Origin: Halichondria panicea
Taxonomy: Eukaryota > Porifera > Demospongiae > Suberitida > Halichondriidae
Length of the DNA stretch: 64,000 nucleotides
Direction: 5' to 3'
Assembly: GCF_963675165.1 (NCBI RefSeq)
Contig: NC_087382.1
Location: 4,813,963 to 4,877,962, forward strand
Under the pieces are notes generated by a model, which did no database searches, was not told where the DNA came from, and saw only the letters and a program-made list of their open reading frames with translations. Each line of letters starts with the position of its first letter. Position 1 is the first letter of the stretch. This document shows, piece after piece, positions 40,072 to 53,024 of this stretch. A program made the position numbers and the translations under genes.

Positions 40072-43000
40072 CTAGTGTGTTCTCAGTAATTTTAGTAGTG
40101 CGTCTCCCAGTAGAGCTGCCTCTACATCTTGATCACTTTCTTCCACACCATGGAACCAGCTCACAAACCACCGGAGAGAACTGATCGCAACAGAACTGGA
40201 TCCCTGATATAGAGAGAGAAACGTGTCTAAGGTTGAGTGTGTATAGTGGGGAGGCAGAGTTACAGACTGAGACGTAATCACATGCAACTAGTATCATATT
40301 GCAGTTTGGACAGTTGTACTTACTGGATATCTTCGCTCCCAGAGGTCAAGGAACTCCTCAACAAGTCTAACCAGCAATTTAAGCTGTACAAATACACACA
40401 ACATGCAGAGTCAGTTATTCAATGATTCCGCTAATAACTTCATATAGGCACTTTCACATGTGAGGGTATGTACATGGGTACATAATTATGTATATACTGT
40501 ACATTGTTACAGTGAGCTGCATGACTATCACTTCATACTATGATGTGTATAATTGTCTTAATTAGCTATAATATGATTAACTCACAGTTATTGCTGTTTG
40601 ATGACTGTTGAGAGGAACTAGATGAGACTCTGGGATACTGACAACTCTAGGCACATCGATTGTGATTGACTCCACGGTTGTTAGTCCGTGTTGTTTCTGA
40701 CGCAAGAACTGTATGATGTCGACCATCACCTGGCACAGCTCCTTGGCACCGTCATCCAACGTCACAAAGTCACCAATGTATTGACAAAGAAGGACCCCTG
40801 CCATTACAATTATACAGAGTATCAAGATTAGCTAGGAGAGATAGACATGAACAGTTCACCGCCTGGAGGCATAATTAAATCATAATTATCATGGAAGGCA
40901 TTTGTGTGTACACATTGCATTATTAAATTATCATAATAGAAGACATACAATTAACTTTTGCTTTCCACAAAAGTGTGCTACGAAAACTTAAAACCTACCC
41001 TGAACACATTCCCATCACATGTACAGTACACTATAATGCACAAGGAACCCCTACTCATGCACGGCCATGCTATAAAGGCCAAGCATCCAGGTCTCAAATA
41101 AAAAGTTTGTGTGAACAAAACAACCCTTCAAAAACTGAAGGCCACCCAGTAATAACGGCCAAAAACTTGTTCCCCAATTATTATGTCCACTCTAAAGGAG
41201 TTCCCTCACCATTGCCTTCTCTGCCATGAACATTGAAGAAGCACTGACGTGGCCTGCAATTAGTAGCTTCCATTAAAGGTCCACTCTACAACAGAACATG
41301 TGGAAACAATAATAGATATCATTTCACACATGATAAAAGCGTGCACTTACTTGACCAGTGCTTGGGTCACTAGCTAACACCACAGCTCCAGGACTAGGGG
41401 CTAATTCGTTCTCAGCAGGACCAAGTAATGCCATGAACAGTGTTGGACCATTACAGTGATTCGATGGCGGGCGAATATAGTGGAACATATACGCAGTGTT
41501 CATTTCATGACATCTGTGGGTTCTCCGATGATTATGTGAGTACACAACCAATTCCTAAGTGAAAAAACAAATCGGGCGAAAGGTACATTAATTAGCAGAG
41601 GAAATTACATTATAAAAGCATTGTCACGCATAGCCTGCGATGGAAGCTACTACCGTATAGCGGGTAATTTTCGTGAGGTAAAATATTCGTTATTTTCGTG
41701 GGCAAGCTGATCTCCATGAAATTATAATGTAAGCGTGGCTTACCGGAACGTATGAATGCAGTGCAGGCAACGAGACTAAACGAAATTTTACTGACAAAAC
41801 CACCGTTTTCGAGTTGAATTTTTTTACCCCACGAAATTATACCTGTTATACGGTAATCACTGCATGGGTATATATGACACAAATATATAGCTAGGCACAA
41901 TGTATACACTCACTGATGAAGACCGGGATTTTGACTGGCCAACTTCTTGCATTGGAGCAAAAAACAATGGCCTTTCTTCCCCAACCGACTCCGCTTTTGA
42001 AAGTGAGCCCTCCACACTTTCAAGCTGCTGTGATGTCCTATCAGCGGAGCTAGAGTGTTCAGGGGGGTGAATATAATGAGGAGGGTTGAAACTAACTCCT
42101 CCATCAAAAGGTGTAGGTTGAACAGGCATCAATGTTTCAGCACTATCATGACTGCCCACTGAGATTTGAGGTGTTTTCAAAGTCGGACTGGTGGCTTTAC
42201 CATGGCACGGCTTCAATTTTACTTCTGAGGCATCACTTTCATATTCAGCAGCAAAATTGTCACCAACTGTGATGCTGGGTTGCTCGTATTTGGTTAGTTG
42301 TTCTATGCTAGGATTAGAAGCATCGGAATCGTTAGAGTCAAGAGCCACACCACCACCACGCACTGTACTCGGTTTTTTCCTCTTCCTTTGTTGCCAACTC
42401 TGAGTTTTTGTCACAGGGATAGGTGCGTGGTTGCCCTTGGATGCTTTATTAGCGGCTTCTTTAGCGACTATGGTGTTAGTTACAGCCTGCTTCTGCTGTT
42501 GATGTTTCTTGCGTGCTTGTTTTTTCTTGCATTGCTTGGGTCGCTGTAGTTGAAAAACAAAAGCCCAGTTATATAAATATGATAATGTACTAAAGTAGTG
42601 GAAGGAGCTAAACTTTAGGGGAGTAGCATAGAATAAGCTTCCTGTGAACGTGCATTCACATCAAGAGTATACACTCTTGTTGCTCATACAATACACGTGA
42701 CTTATACATACCTCTTTGATGTATACAGGGTTAAGGCTACCGAATGACTTGTAGACAGAGGACATACATTCATCCCTTTTAACTTGGTTGTGATAGGCTA
42801 ATACAACCTGTGATGAACAATACACATACACGTAAGCACATGCACACTGACACATTTAGTTGAATACTACCTGTATGTCAGCAGGGAAATCAATATCCAC
42901 ATCTTTGGAGGCTTCTTCGTTATCACTCGATTCCTCTTCAGCAGAACTTTCCTCACTTGAAATGATTCTGTGATTGTGTTTATTTCCCTCATCATCATCC

Positions 43001-46000
43001 TTTCCTCCGCTACCACCACACCCACTGGCACCTCCACAATTACCGTTCGATGATAATGATGATGATGATGACGATGTGTTTTTACTGGAAGAGTTAGATC
43101 TTGTTTGGGAAGAAGACCCATTGTCGCGTTTACCAGGAGTGGAGTTTTTGCTCCCATTGTTGTAGCACAGTATTCGAGGGTTTCCATTTTTACGGCTGGT
43201 ATTGGTTTTTATATGTGAAGAAGATTGTTTGTCTGTAGATTTTTCCAGGTCGACCCTTAGCCCGTAATCTTCCTCAGGGTGTTTCAGAGGTTGCTTAGAA
43301 CATACTTTCTTTCTTTGCTCTTTTCTACGCCTCGCACGATAGTTCTTTTCTATACTTACAGTTTCTTCACTGCCACAAGAAGCGTCTGCATTATACTCGA
43401 CTTCTAGAAGAGGAGATGAAGCTTCACCATTTTGCAGTGCTCTGCTCTTGTCAGTTGATTTTCGATTTATGGCTTTCTTGTCTTTTTTGTCTTTCTTTCT
43501 GGTGGCTAAGCGGTATGCTCGAAAACAACTACTGTCACTATTGGGTGATATTGATTGTTTCTCAACAGAAGCTATATTGTCAGGAGATTTTAGAGGTATC
43601 ACGTCACTTTTTATTTGTGATTTCATTGTAGGATTCTTTCGCCGTGAACATCTGGTAACAGTGCTGACTTTTGTCACACTCTTTTTGGTGTATTGTGTTT
43701 TTGGTTTCGGCTTGTTAGTAGCTTCTTCTTTTTGTACAGCTCGAAATTGTTTAGTAGGCATCTGTGTTTGCTCGACAGGTTTTCTAACAGTCCGATTGTT
43801 TCTTTGTTTTGTTGCCGGGTTAGTTGGTGGGGGAGATTTCTTAACAGTTGGCTTTATGGATTTTGAACTTCCACGAGCTTCTCTTGATCGAGCAAGGGCT
43901 TTTGGTTTTAAGACACAATCTGGCTGTTTCTTCTGGTTTGCCTTTGCACTGGAATGTTTTCGTTTTCTTGTCCCAATATTATTTTCTGCCAGTAATTTCT
44001 TTTGCGTTTTAGGCTGTTTAGGTGGTGGGGACTTTCCAGACCATTCTTTAGTGACTGTGTGTGTTTCTGCGGATTGTTCTGTTACACATTTCGGCTCTAG
44101 GGGAGATTGGCTCTCATGGTCTGACTCAGAAGTGAACTTTACGTCTTTACACGGCAGAGCAGCTAAATAGATAACACAAATAGAAAACATGAAAAAATAT
44201 ATATAGAGTTACATTGTACACTGAGCTCCATGCTGCACAGAAACAGATGAGCGCTGGTAGGACACACAAAACTCTCTGAGACACATTTTAACAGACAGAA
44301 GCATACCTTCATCTTCTCGTTCTTGTTTGTATTGGGCTGATGTGACCTGTATGAGCATACGATACATATAAATTATACACTAATACCAACATAATTATGC
44401 TGTAACAGCAATATGTGAAGTTTAGACAATACCAAAGTTTTTTTATCAAGTTAATAGTAGCTTCCTTTTAGGCTTGTTCACCTTTTCACTGACGGGAAGT
44501 TCCTTCTGTCTTGGCCCAATATCCTTTGCATCCAGTACTTCCTTTTGCTGGTCAGATGATTCACTAGTGACTGGTGACTGTATGTGTGTTTCTACCACTT
44601 GTCCTGTCACACCTTTCGGCCCTAGGAGCGATTGGCTCTCATGATCTGACTCAGAAGTGAGCTTTACGGGTTTAAACGGCAGAGCAGCTAGACAAATAGA
44701 AAACCACTGAGTTCCATGCGCAGCAACAGTTGGGCATTGGCTCCTACGACACAATATTGCAATACCCCACAAAACTTTCTACAGACACAGACAGGGGCAT
44801 ACCTTCATCTTCTTCAGCTTGTTCTTGTTTTTGTTGGGCTGATACGACCTGCGATGAACGATATACGTATATACACTGTAATCACACTGATACCGTGCAA
44901 CCGATACAACACATTTACAGTGAGCTTGATATAATAACAAAAGTTTTTCATCAATTTACTTCTTTTTTAGGCTTGTTCACCTTTGCACTGACGGGAAGTT
45001 CCCTCTTTCTTGGCCCAATATCCTTTGCATCAGACTTGGCCAGTACTTTCTTTTGCTCTGTAGGCTGGTCAGATGATACGCTGGTGACTTGTATGTGTGT
45101 ATCTGCCGCTTGTCCTGTCACACTTTTCGGCCCTAGGGGCTTATGGTCTGACTCAGAAGTAAGCTTTACCCGTTTACACGGCAGAGCAGCTAGACAAATA
45201 GAAAACCAGTGAGTTCCATGCGCAGCAACAGTTGGGCATTGGCTCATTAATGACACAATATTGCAATACCCACAAATCTTTTAAACAAAAACATTCGAAC
45301 AGACAGGGGCATACCTTCATCTTCATAGACCTGTATGAGGGATGTATACATTCATTGTAACCGATACAACAATTTAACAGTGAGTTTTATACAATACAAA
45401 CGTTATCATCAAGTGCTTCTTTTTTAGGCTAGCTTGTTTACCTTTGCACTGATGAGAAGTTCCCTCTTTTTTGGCCCAATATCCTTTGCTTTAACTGCAT
45501 CAGGCTTGGCCAGTACTTTCTTTTGCTCTGTAGGCTGGTCAGATGATTCTCTAGTGACTGGTGACTGTATGTGTGTATCTGCCGCTTGTCCTGTCACACT
45601 TTTCGGCCCTAGGAGCGATTGGCTCTCATGGTCTGACTCAGAAGTGAGCTTTACGCGTTTAAACGGCAGAGCAGCTAGACAAATAGAAAACTACTGAGTT
45701 CCATGCGCAGCAACAGTTGGGCATTGGCTCACAATATTGCAATACCCCACACAACTCTCTACAGACACAGACAGGGGCATACCTTCATCTTCTTCAGCTT
45801 GTTCTTGTTTTTGTTGGGCTGATACGACCTGCGATGAACGATATACGTATATACACTGTAATCACACTGATACTATATTATGCAACCGATACAACACATT
45901 TACAGTGAGCTTGATATAATAACTAAGTTGTTCATCAATTTAATAATAGCTTCTTTTTTAGGCTTGTTCACCTTTGCACTGACGAGACGTTCCCTCTTTC

Positions 46001-49000
46001 TTGGCCCAATATCCTTTACTTTAATTGCATCGGACTTGGCCAGTACTTTCTTTTGCTCTGTAGGCTGATTAGATGATTCACTGGTGACTGGTGACTGTAT
46101 ATGTGTATCTGCCGCTTGTCCTGTCACACTTTTCGGCCCTAGGGGCGATTGGCTCTCATGGTCTGACTCAGAAGTGAGCTTTACGCGTTTAAACGGCAGA
46201 GCAGCTAGACAAATAGAAAACCACTGAGTTCCATGCGCAGCAACAGTTGGGCATTGGCTCACAATATTGCAATACCCCACACAACTCTCTACAGATACAG
46301 ACAGGGGCATACCTTCATCTTCTTCAGCTTGTTTTTGTTTTTGTTGGGCTGATACGACCTGCGATGAACGATATGCGTATATACACTGTAATCATACTGA
46401 TACTATATTATGCAACCGATACAACACATTTACAGTGAGCTTGATATAATAACAAAGTTGTTCATCAATTTAATAATAGCTTCTTTTTAGGCTTGTTCAC
46501 CTTTGCACTGACGAGACGTTCCCTCTTTCTTGGCCCAATATCCTTTACTTTAATTGCATCGGACTTGGCCAGTACTTTCTTTTGCTCTGTAGGCTGATTA
46601 GATGATTCACTGGTGACTGGTGACTGTATATGTGCATCTGCCGCTTGTCCTGTCACACCTTTCGGCCCTAGGGGCGATTGGCTCTCATGGTCTGACTCAG
46701 AAGTGAGCTTTACGCGTTTAAACGGCAGAGCAGCTAGACAAATAGAAAATCACTGAATTCCACGCACAGCAACAGTTGGGCATTGGCTCATTAATAACAC
46801 AATATTGAAATACAAATCTTTTACAGAAACATTCGAACAGACAGGGACATACCTCCATCTTCTTGTTCTTGTTGGGCTAATACGACCTGTGATGAATGAT
46901 ACACTAACCAACTGATATAACAAATTCTATTTTAGCGAGTTATACATTGCTAAAGTGTGTTACAGAGTTACACTGTATGAGGCTTGTTTACCTTTGCACT
47001 GACTGGAAGTTCCCTCTTTCTTGGCCCAATATCCTTTGCTTTAATTGCATCGGACTCTGCCAGTACTTTCTTTTGCTCTGTAGGCTGCTTAGGAGGTTGT
47101 GACTTTCCAGACAATTCTCTGGTAACGGGTGACTGTATGTGTGTTTCTGCTGCTTGTCCTGTCAGCTCAACAGTTGGCTGATCTGCAGGGTGTTATTCAG
47201 CTGTATAAAACTTAAGTGTGTAAATAAAAAGTCATGCAATCCCTTCCGCGTTACCCTTTCATGTTATATTACATTTTCACATAGATTTTTTTTTTGTAAT
47301 AATTTGGTAAGGGTCGTCATGATATAAAACACATTATTGCATGAGAATCCTCGTTTTATGCAAACTCGCCCTCGTGCTTGTATACTTCATAAAACACTCG
47401 GTCTCAAGCTATTATATTCCACTGTCAAGGTAACAAGGTTGTTTATACGTACATTCCGTCATTTAGCCTCGAGGCATGATTTGGTAAAAGGGGTTGTCAT
47501 AAAAACATTCGGTATCGATTACAAATCCATTCACTCAACATGATCTTATAGGCTTCTAAAGCAAGCAAACAAACAATTGCTATCTAGCTTAGCTAGCTAC
47601 GTACTCACTTGAACAGAGGTGAGTATCTTTTTCTGCCACTTGTCCTTTCCCTTCAGAAGGAAGATCATCAGGGAGCGATGGTTGATCTGTAAGCCGGGTG
47701 GGTAATCAAATTAAGGAGCTCAGCAATATTCCATGTATACACAACGTATCCTTTTATATAGGAGGATCAACAAGTAGCTTATCGGTCAATGATCATTTAC
47801 ACGTAATATCATCCGGCCAACTGAATTATGCAACATAATAAATTGCTGTCTATACTTATAATTACTTGTACAGAGCTGAGTATCCACTTGTACTTCACTT
47901 TCAGAATCTGGTGGTTCAGTTGTGGGCTTGTTTTCTTTTGCCAATTGCAGTTCCAATTTTCCGTCCAGCAGAGTAGGTGCAGTGGGCGGGTCTGTAACTA
48001 CTGTAATCAAAGTATACAGATAAATAGTCCTGCATGAATGAAAGCACGCGGCTGATGCCTCAATGGAGGTGTCAAAGCTACCTATTAGCTATACACGCAT
48101 TTATATCATGTAATATTGCTGCATGCGGGCTGAATCTAGAATTATACTGAGAAACTCAAAGAGAGTGATGGGAAGTGATTGACCATGATTGTTGTTAAAA
48201 AGAATGAATGGTTGCATCGGTAGAGCCTTGCAGCTCTATTCTCATTCATGCAGCTACTATTATAGCTAGCGTTCTAGTGCAGAAATAACTGCTATATAAG
48301 TAGAGTAGCAACACTCATGGACAAGTTTTTCTACGCACTTTTCTGAAAAGGCTGCAATGGAGAACCAAGCAAATCCACGAAAACATGAGTAGATAGAAAC
48401 TTTTACTTGCACTTCATTGATATATAGCTGTAACACTCTACACAGCTAGACACACACATACAGAGACACACATGCAGACACACCGTATACCTCGCTTGCG
48501 CATGCGCACCGAGGCACAATGTAAACACACCAATAGGCCGATCAATAACACCATACTGTATACTTACTTGCATGGTGCTGAGTATGCTTTTCCTCCATTT
48601 GTTCTTCCCCTTCATAAGGAGGATCATCTGCCAGCTCAATGCTGAGCTCTGTTTTTATTGTCTGCTGCTTTATGAGTAGTTGCTGTTTTTCGGTTAGCAG
48701 CAGACTATCAGGGAGGTCGGTGTACAGTTGAAGAGATGGCTGATCTGTAAAGGCAAATTATTCCAGCTATATTGCACTGCATACACACACCGCACCATTA
48801 GCTATATTTTTACAAGAGTCGTTTCAAAAAGGGTAAAAAAAGCTGTAATTATGGCTCAATAAATATAAGTATAATATTGGGCCCCTCTCTTCCAACGTTG
48901 TTGTCTATATACTTACCTGCATGGAGGTGAGTATCCATATTTATGGCATTCAAAGTTGTTTGCTCTTGTAGTGGCTCCTCACTGTTGTAAGGATGGGGTG

Positions 49001-50983
49001 TAACTGAAGTGGACATCGACTTTATTTGAGCAACGCTGCAGCTTTCACTACCAAAAGAAGGCTCTAGGTTGATTCTGTCAGACTTGTTCGGATAGTCTTT
49101 GGCGTCTGGTCTAGCATCAGGGGCTGAATCAATGCAATGGATAGCAAAGTTAAACAGTTCAGTGAGGCCTGGCATCTTTTGTCTAACCGATATGATGAGA
49201 CTAGCTCGCCTTTCTGTCTCTGGAATAATTTCAGAACCATCCATACGACCACTAATGTCTGGCTGTGGAAAAGAGCCATTGTGCACGATAAGTAAAACTA
49301 GTCCAAAGGAGAACATATCGATTTTTGAAGAGAGATGAGAGACCTCTTCTTGTTTATCAGCATTTTGTGAGACTTGTGGGGGCATAAATGCTGGATTTCC
49401 AGGGAAATTTTTGCTTGAAGGGCCCAGATACTGTGCACATCCAAAGTCAGCTAGCTTAGCACTTGCACCGTCTTTCGAAAGCAAGATGTTAGTGGGGTTG
49501 ACATCTCCGTGAACAATTCCTCTGTCGTGGATATATTCTAAAGCTGATGCAATGTTTGACATGGTGTTCTGCTTGTTGAATGTTTGACCTGCAGCCAATA
49601 TATCGTCCAAGTTCCCGTGAAGCCTTTCCATCACTATATACTGGAAACGATAGTTTTCGTCCCATTTTTCATAGTGGGTGAAATATTGCACAACGCAGGG
49701 ATGGTGAATACCATTCAAGATATCGATTTCATCTTTAAAGCAAGAAGCTCGATAGTTCTTTTGTTTCCTTGTTTCAATGTGATGAAGCAGAGATGAATGG
49801 TACTTCTTTACTGCACATGGCTTGCCCTTATAGTCTCCAAGATAGACTGAGGCGTAACTGCCACTACCGAGTTTTTCGTGATCGATTGTCAAATCCACGG
49901 CCATGTTATCTGGCAGTGTACACGTATCCAAGGAACAATCTGCAAGTAAGGAGTGAAAATACTAACAATGTCATGTTATTCATGAACCTGGGGAAATTTA
50001 GAGATCAGATGATCATAATTATACAATCGTTATTTGATTGTATATTTACAACTGCATCTATATAGTCGTAATACCGTACCTCCTTCAACGGCAGAACGTT
50101 CACTGGCTGGGATAAATTCATCGTCTTCTGCAAGTTTACTGTATTGGCAGAATATTCATTATAGATAGCTGACTAAAATAATATTCAATTAGTGGGTAAA
50201 AAAATTAGTGGTCATGGGGGGAATGTGATTCGGGAAGTCCTTGGGGGGGACAGTCCCAGGGAAACTCCCAAACCTCTCAACCATGGGATACTAACACTAT
50301 TAAAAACTCATAAGCATATGTACCATTTCTTTGAAGCTGAAACTGCAGTGTAAGGAGGTGGCTTTTCTTCTGGGTAGTTCGGGCAGTTTCCTCCTGTGAA
50401 AATAATATCAGCTTATGTTTTATGGTGCGTAGTGAGTGCCACTTACTGCCTTTGGTCACAGTAGATTTGTATGATTCACTCTTAAGATACGATGTTTGTG
50501 CCGACGAGATACTGCATGTATAAAATTAATAGAGAGAGTGGAATCACATGCATGCACATTAGGAATATACTATAATTATATAGGTGTTCAGTTGCGACGA
50601 GTATGATACGTGAGGGACCACTCATAATTATAGTGACATATACCGATTATATTCTAGCTATCTCTCAACAATGTTTACTATAATTACATCTTCTGCATGG
50701 CTATAATGATTCAAGTTGGCGTATCTATTAAAATACCAAATGCACTTTGCAATAATGATGTCAAGACTGACTCTTTAGCTCATAATCATAGAATTTCACT
50801 GCCTAGATCATTATTATATGCAAGCACCAAGGAAGCATACTTCACTAGCTAGCTAGAACCTCACTTGAACTCCCCAGGCTGATCTTTGCTGGACTCAACA
50901 ATTTCCCAGCCATCATAATCATATGATTCGCTTGCATCCACAGCTCCAACCTGAGGCTGGGAAGAGGAACTGTTGTTTCCCAT
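40072..50983 (-). CDS. unit gene B1: N-myristoylatable non-RD kinase fused to exon arrays and C-terminal module
   Basis: Exons 50865-50983, 50447-50511, 50324-50393 and 50080-50138 encode MGNNSSSS... (myristoylation-type start), an acidic stretch and KPPPYTA (PPxY). The next exon, 48917-49939, is a full kinase domain. It has a glycine loop LGSGSYASVYLG (about residues 128-139), AVKK lysine about 149, HGDVNPTN (Asp about 250, Asn about 255), DFG about 269-271 and an APE-like PPQ. Gly replaces the Arg of HRD, as in IRAK-type TKL kinases. DQPS-type exons and a hybrid exon (46992-47182) follow. Next come five pairs of a short VVSAQQKQEQAEEDE exon plus a 206-233 bp exon (44482-46733), a long basic Ser/Gly-rich exon (42886-44162), a Lys-rich exon (about 41.92-42.54 kb) and the C-terminal module (about 41.35-41.56, 41.21-41.29, 40.59-40.80, 40.33-40.39 and 40072-40200). 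Phases agree throughout the arrays. It starts 183 bp beyond the PMS2 stop. The substrate is unknown. Confidence 0.72.
41651..41855. mobile_element. MITE with TACCGTATAGCGGGTAATTT ends
   Basis: TACCGTATAGCGGGTAATTTTCGTG at the left mirrors CACGAAATTATACCTGTTATACGGTA at the right. It is the better copy of the family seen at 5832-5979. Intronic in B1. Confidence 0.8.
44482..46733 (-). repeat. tandem array of exon pairs containing a PMS2 exon 18-like core
   Basis: Five copies of an exon (46501-46733, 45972-46204, 45442-45674, 44981-45189 and 44482-44687) alternate with a short VVSAQQKQEQAEEDE exon. A sixth copy begins the long exon at 44162. Repeat periods are about 490-530 bp. The large exon is phase 1 to 0 and the short one 0 to 1, so each pair is symmetric. 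The core AALPFKRVKLTSESD..SPLGPKS resembles PMS2 exon 18 (52006-52077), including TAAAGCTCACTTCT and CTAGGGCC at the DNA level. Introns between copies are also nearly identical, so amplification is recent. Confidence 0.9.
48056..48516. mobile_element. third copy of the TGCCTCGGTG-ended element
   Basis: The head TGCCTCAATGGAGGTG and tail CGTATACCTCGCTTGCGC..CACCGAGGCA match the copies at 24591-27213 and 31443-31934. The CA tract is reduced to a few ACAC runs. Intronic in B1 between two DQPS-type exons. Confidence 0.75.
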
Positions 50984-51165
50984 GGTCAATGTGTCTAGGC
51001 TTTAAATTATAGCTTTATTTACTATTGATGTACTGAAAAAAGGCTAGCTTTATATATTGCACTGAAAATTAACCCAGCCCATCCCATTTTTGACAGGAAC
51101 TTCATTGAACCACATAAACACATACCGGTACACTGCACTGATACATTGATACACTGACTGACTAG

Positions 51166-52963
51166 CTATAGTGGGTCAATGTTCAGTCTGGATAGATCCA
51201 CAACATGTCTGAAGGTCGGGCGTCCGTGGGGACAGTTCTGGAGGGGAAAAAGGAACGATTTAGCGGATTCAGAGCAATATGGAATAATGATACACAATCA
51301 AAATACACACATTCCCCTTGTTAATTGTGTGGTGTCTGTGGAGTGGAGTGAGGCTAATACATACACACCCCCACCCCCACCTCTCTACACACTCACCCAT
51401 GGTTGCTCCATCTCTCCCATATGGTAAATAAGCTGCAGTATAAATTTTGGAATGGTAAAGACATTGCATGCAGTATGTTGAAAACAGCATTACCTTGCTC
51501 ATTTCAGATACTTTTAATGCAGTTCCAATCATAATAGATGTTCTGTGAAATGCAAAGGCATATATAAAACTTTTACTACTGCATGTACTCATTACCATGC
51601 ACCAACCTGCAAGCCCTTGAGGCAAAGTAAGCTCTCACTGCACTGGGCCTCACAATCTCTCCCTGCATGTACATGTACATGTATAGACAGATTGAGGACC
51701 ATACCAAGCGCTTTAATTTGAGTATAAAAAATCTGCAGTTGAGCATGCGCTTAAAATAAAGATACGTCTATAATCGAGTAAGCGAATAATCCAGTAATAG
51801 CAACCATTATTATAGTAACAACTATAATTAATTAGCTGCCCTTCTAAGAGGGCGGCTGATTCATGAGACTAATTAGCACTGTGTTGTCAGTGGTGATGTA
51901 CCTCTGAGACTCCACTATCTGAGAGCAAGAATACCAGCTCATCAATATCTGTGAAAATTGTATCCATTAAATTGCCATAATTATACCTATATAATCACTA
52001 TGCACCTTTGGGCCCTAGTGACCATTGGCCCCCATAGACTGGTTTAGAAGTGAGCTTTATCCTCTTACACGGTGAAGCTGTGGATGCAAGCATAATCACA
52101 TTCAGTATGGACACAACTAACAGTACTTCACCCATAACTGTACCATTGTGGTCAATCTCAAAGTGAAAGCCATTCATCTCAAACAGCGAGAGATTGTCAA
52201 TGACGACATTCTCGTGTACAGCTGTCAATTCCAGCGGGATTGGGCTGAACGGAAGGAAACAACAGTACATTGTTTTATCAGACTCTTGTTTACAAAGTAG
52301 TATATATACTGATACAGAGGAAGTTTATTTAGACAATTGGGACTCTGTAAACAGTGTCAAGAGTAGTACTCGGACAGTGTACATTGTAAATATAAACACT
52401 GCATATAATTTTGCTACACCTACACAATACATAGTGCAGCCTTGGGCACAATTCATAGTTCTGGTAGAAAGTTTGTTTGGTAGACAAATTGTCTGCAAAT
52501 AATTATAATTATGAACATATTAGGAATTAATTTCATTCTCATAATGGCCTGCCTGCCTGCCACTACCCGGATAAGTTACCTGATCAGCTTCTGGTGCTTT
52601 ATAACCATCTCTCTCTGAAGTCGCTCAAAGTTATACTTCTCATCAGTAGCATGCTAAAGAAAAGATATTATTATGCCTCGGGGCATATAATCATATAATT
52701 ATGCGATAAAGCTGCATGCAATATTATTGGTGGTACACGTACACATACAATGTAACAATGAATGAATACATTTGCCACTATATTGGTATGCAACAGGGGT
52801 CACTGTTCATACACACACTCTCATATACCTGGTCCACAATGAAGAGATCACTCCCGAGTCTGGTGATGATGAAACCAAGGTTGAACTGGGCAAGCAAAAG
52901 AATCCATTGATGTGGCATACATAATTCCAGGTGTGTGTGTGTGTGTGTGTGGGTGTGGTGTGT

Positions 52964-53024
<61 letters not shown>

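Noticed and set aside
43448..44170. 240-codon hydrophobic plus-strand frame, membrane-protein-like
   Set aside because: It is the antisense of the Lys/Ser-rich exon of B1; antisense of Lys codons reads as Phe/Leu, which makes false membrane segments.
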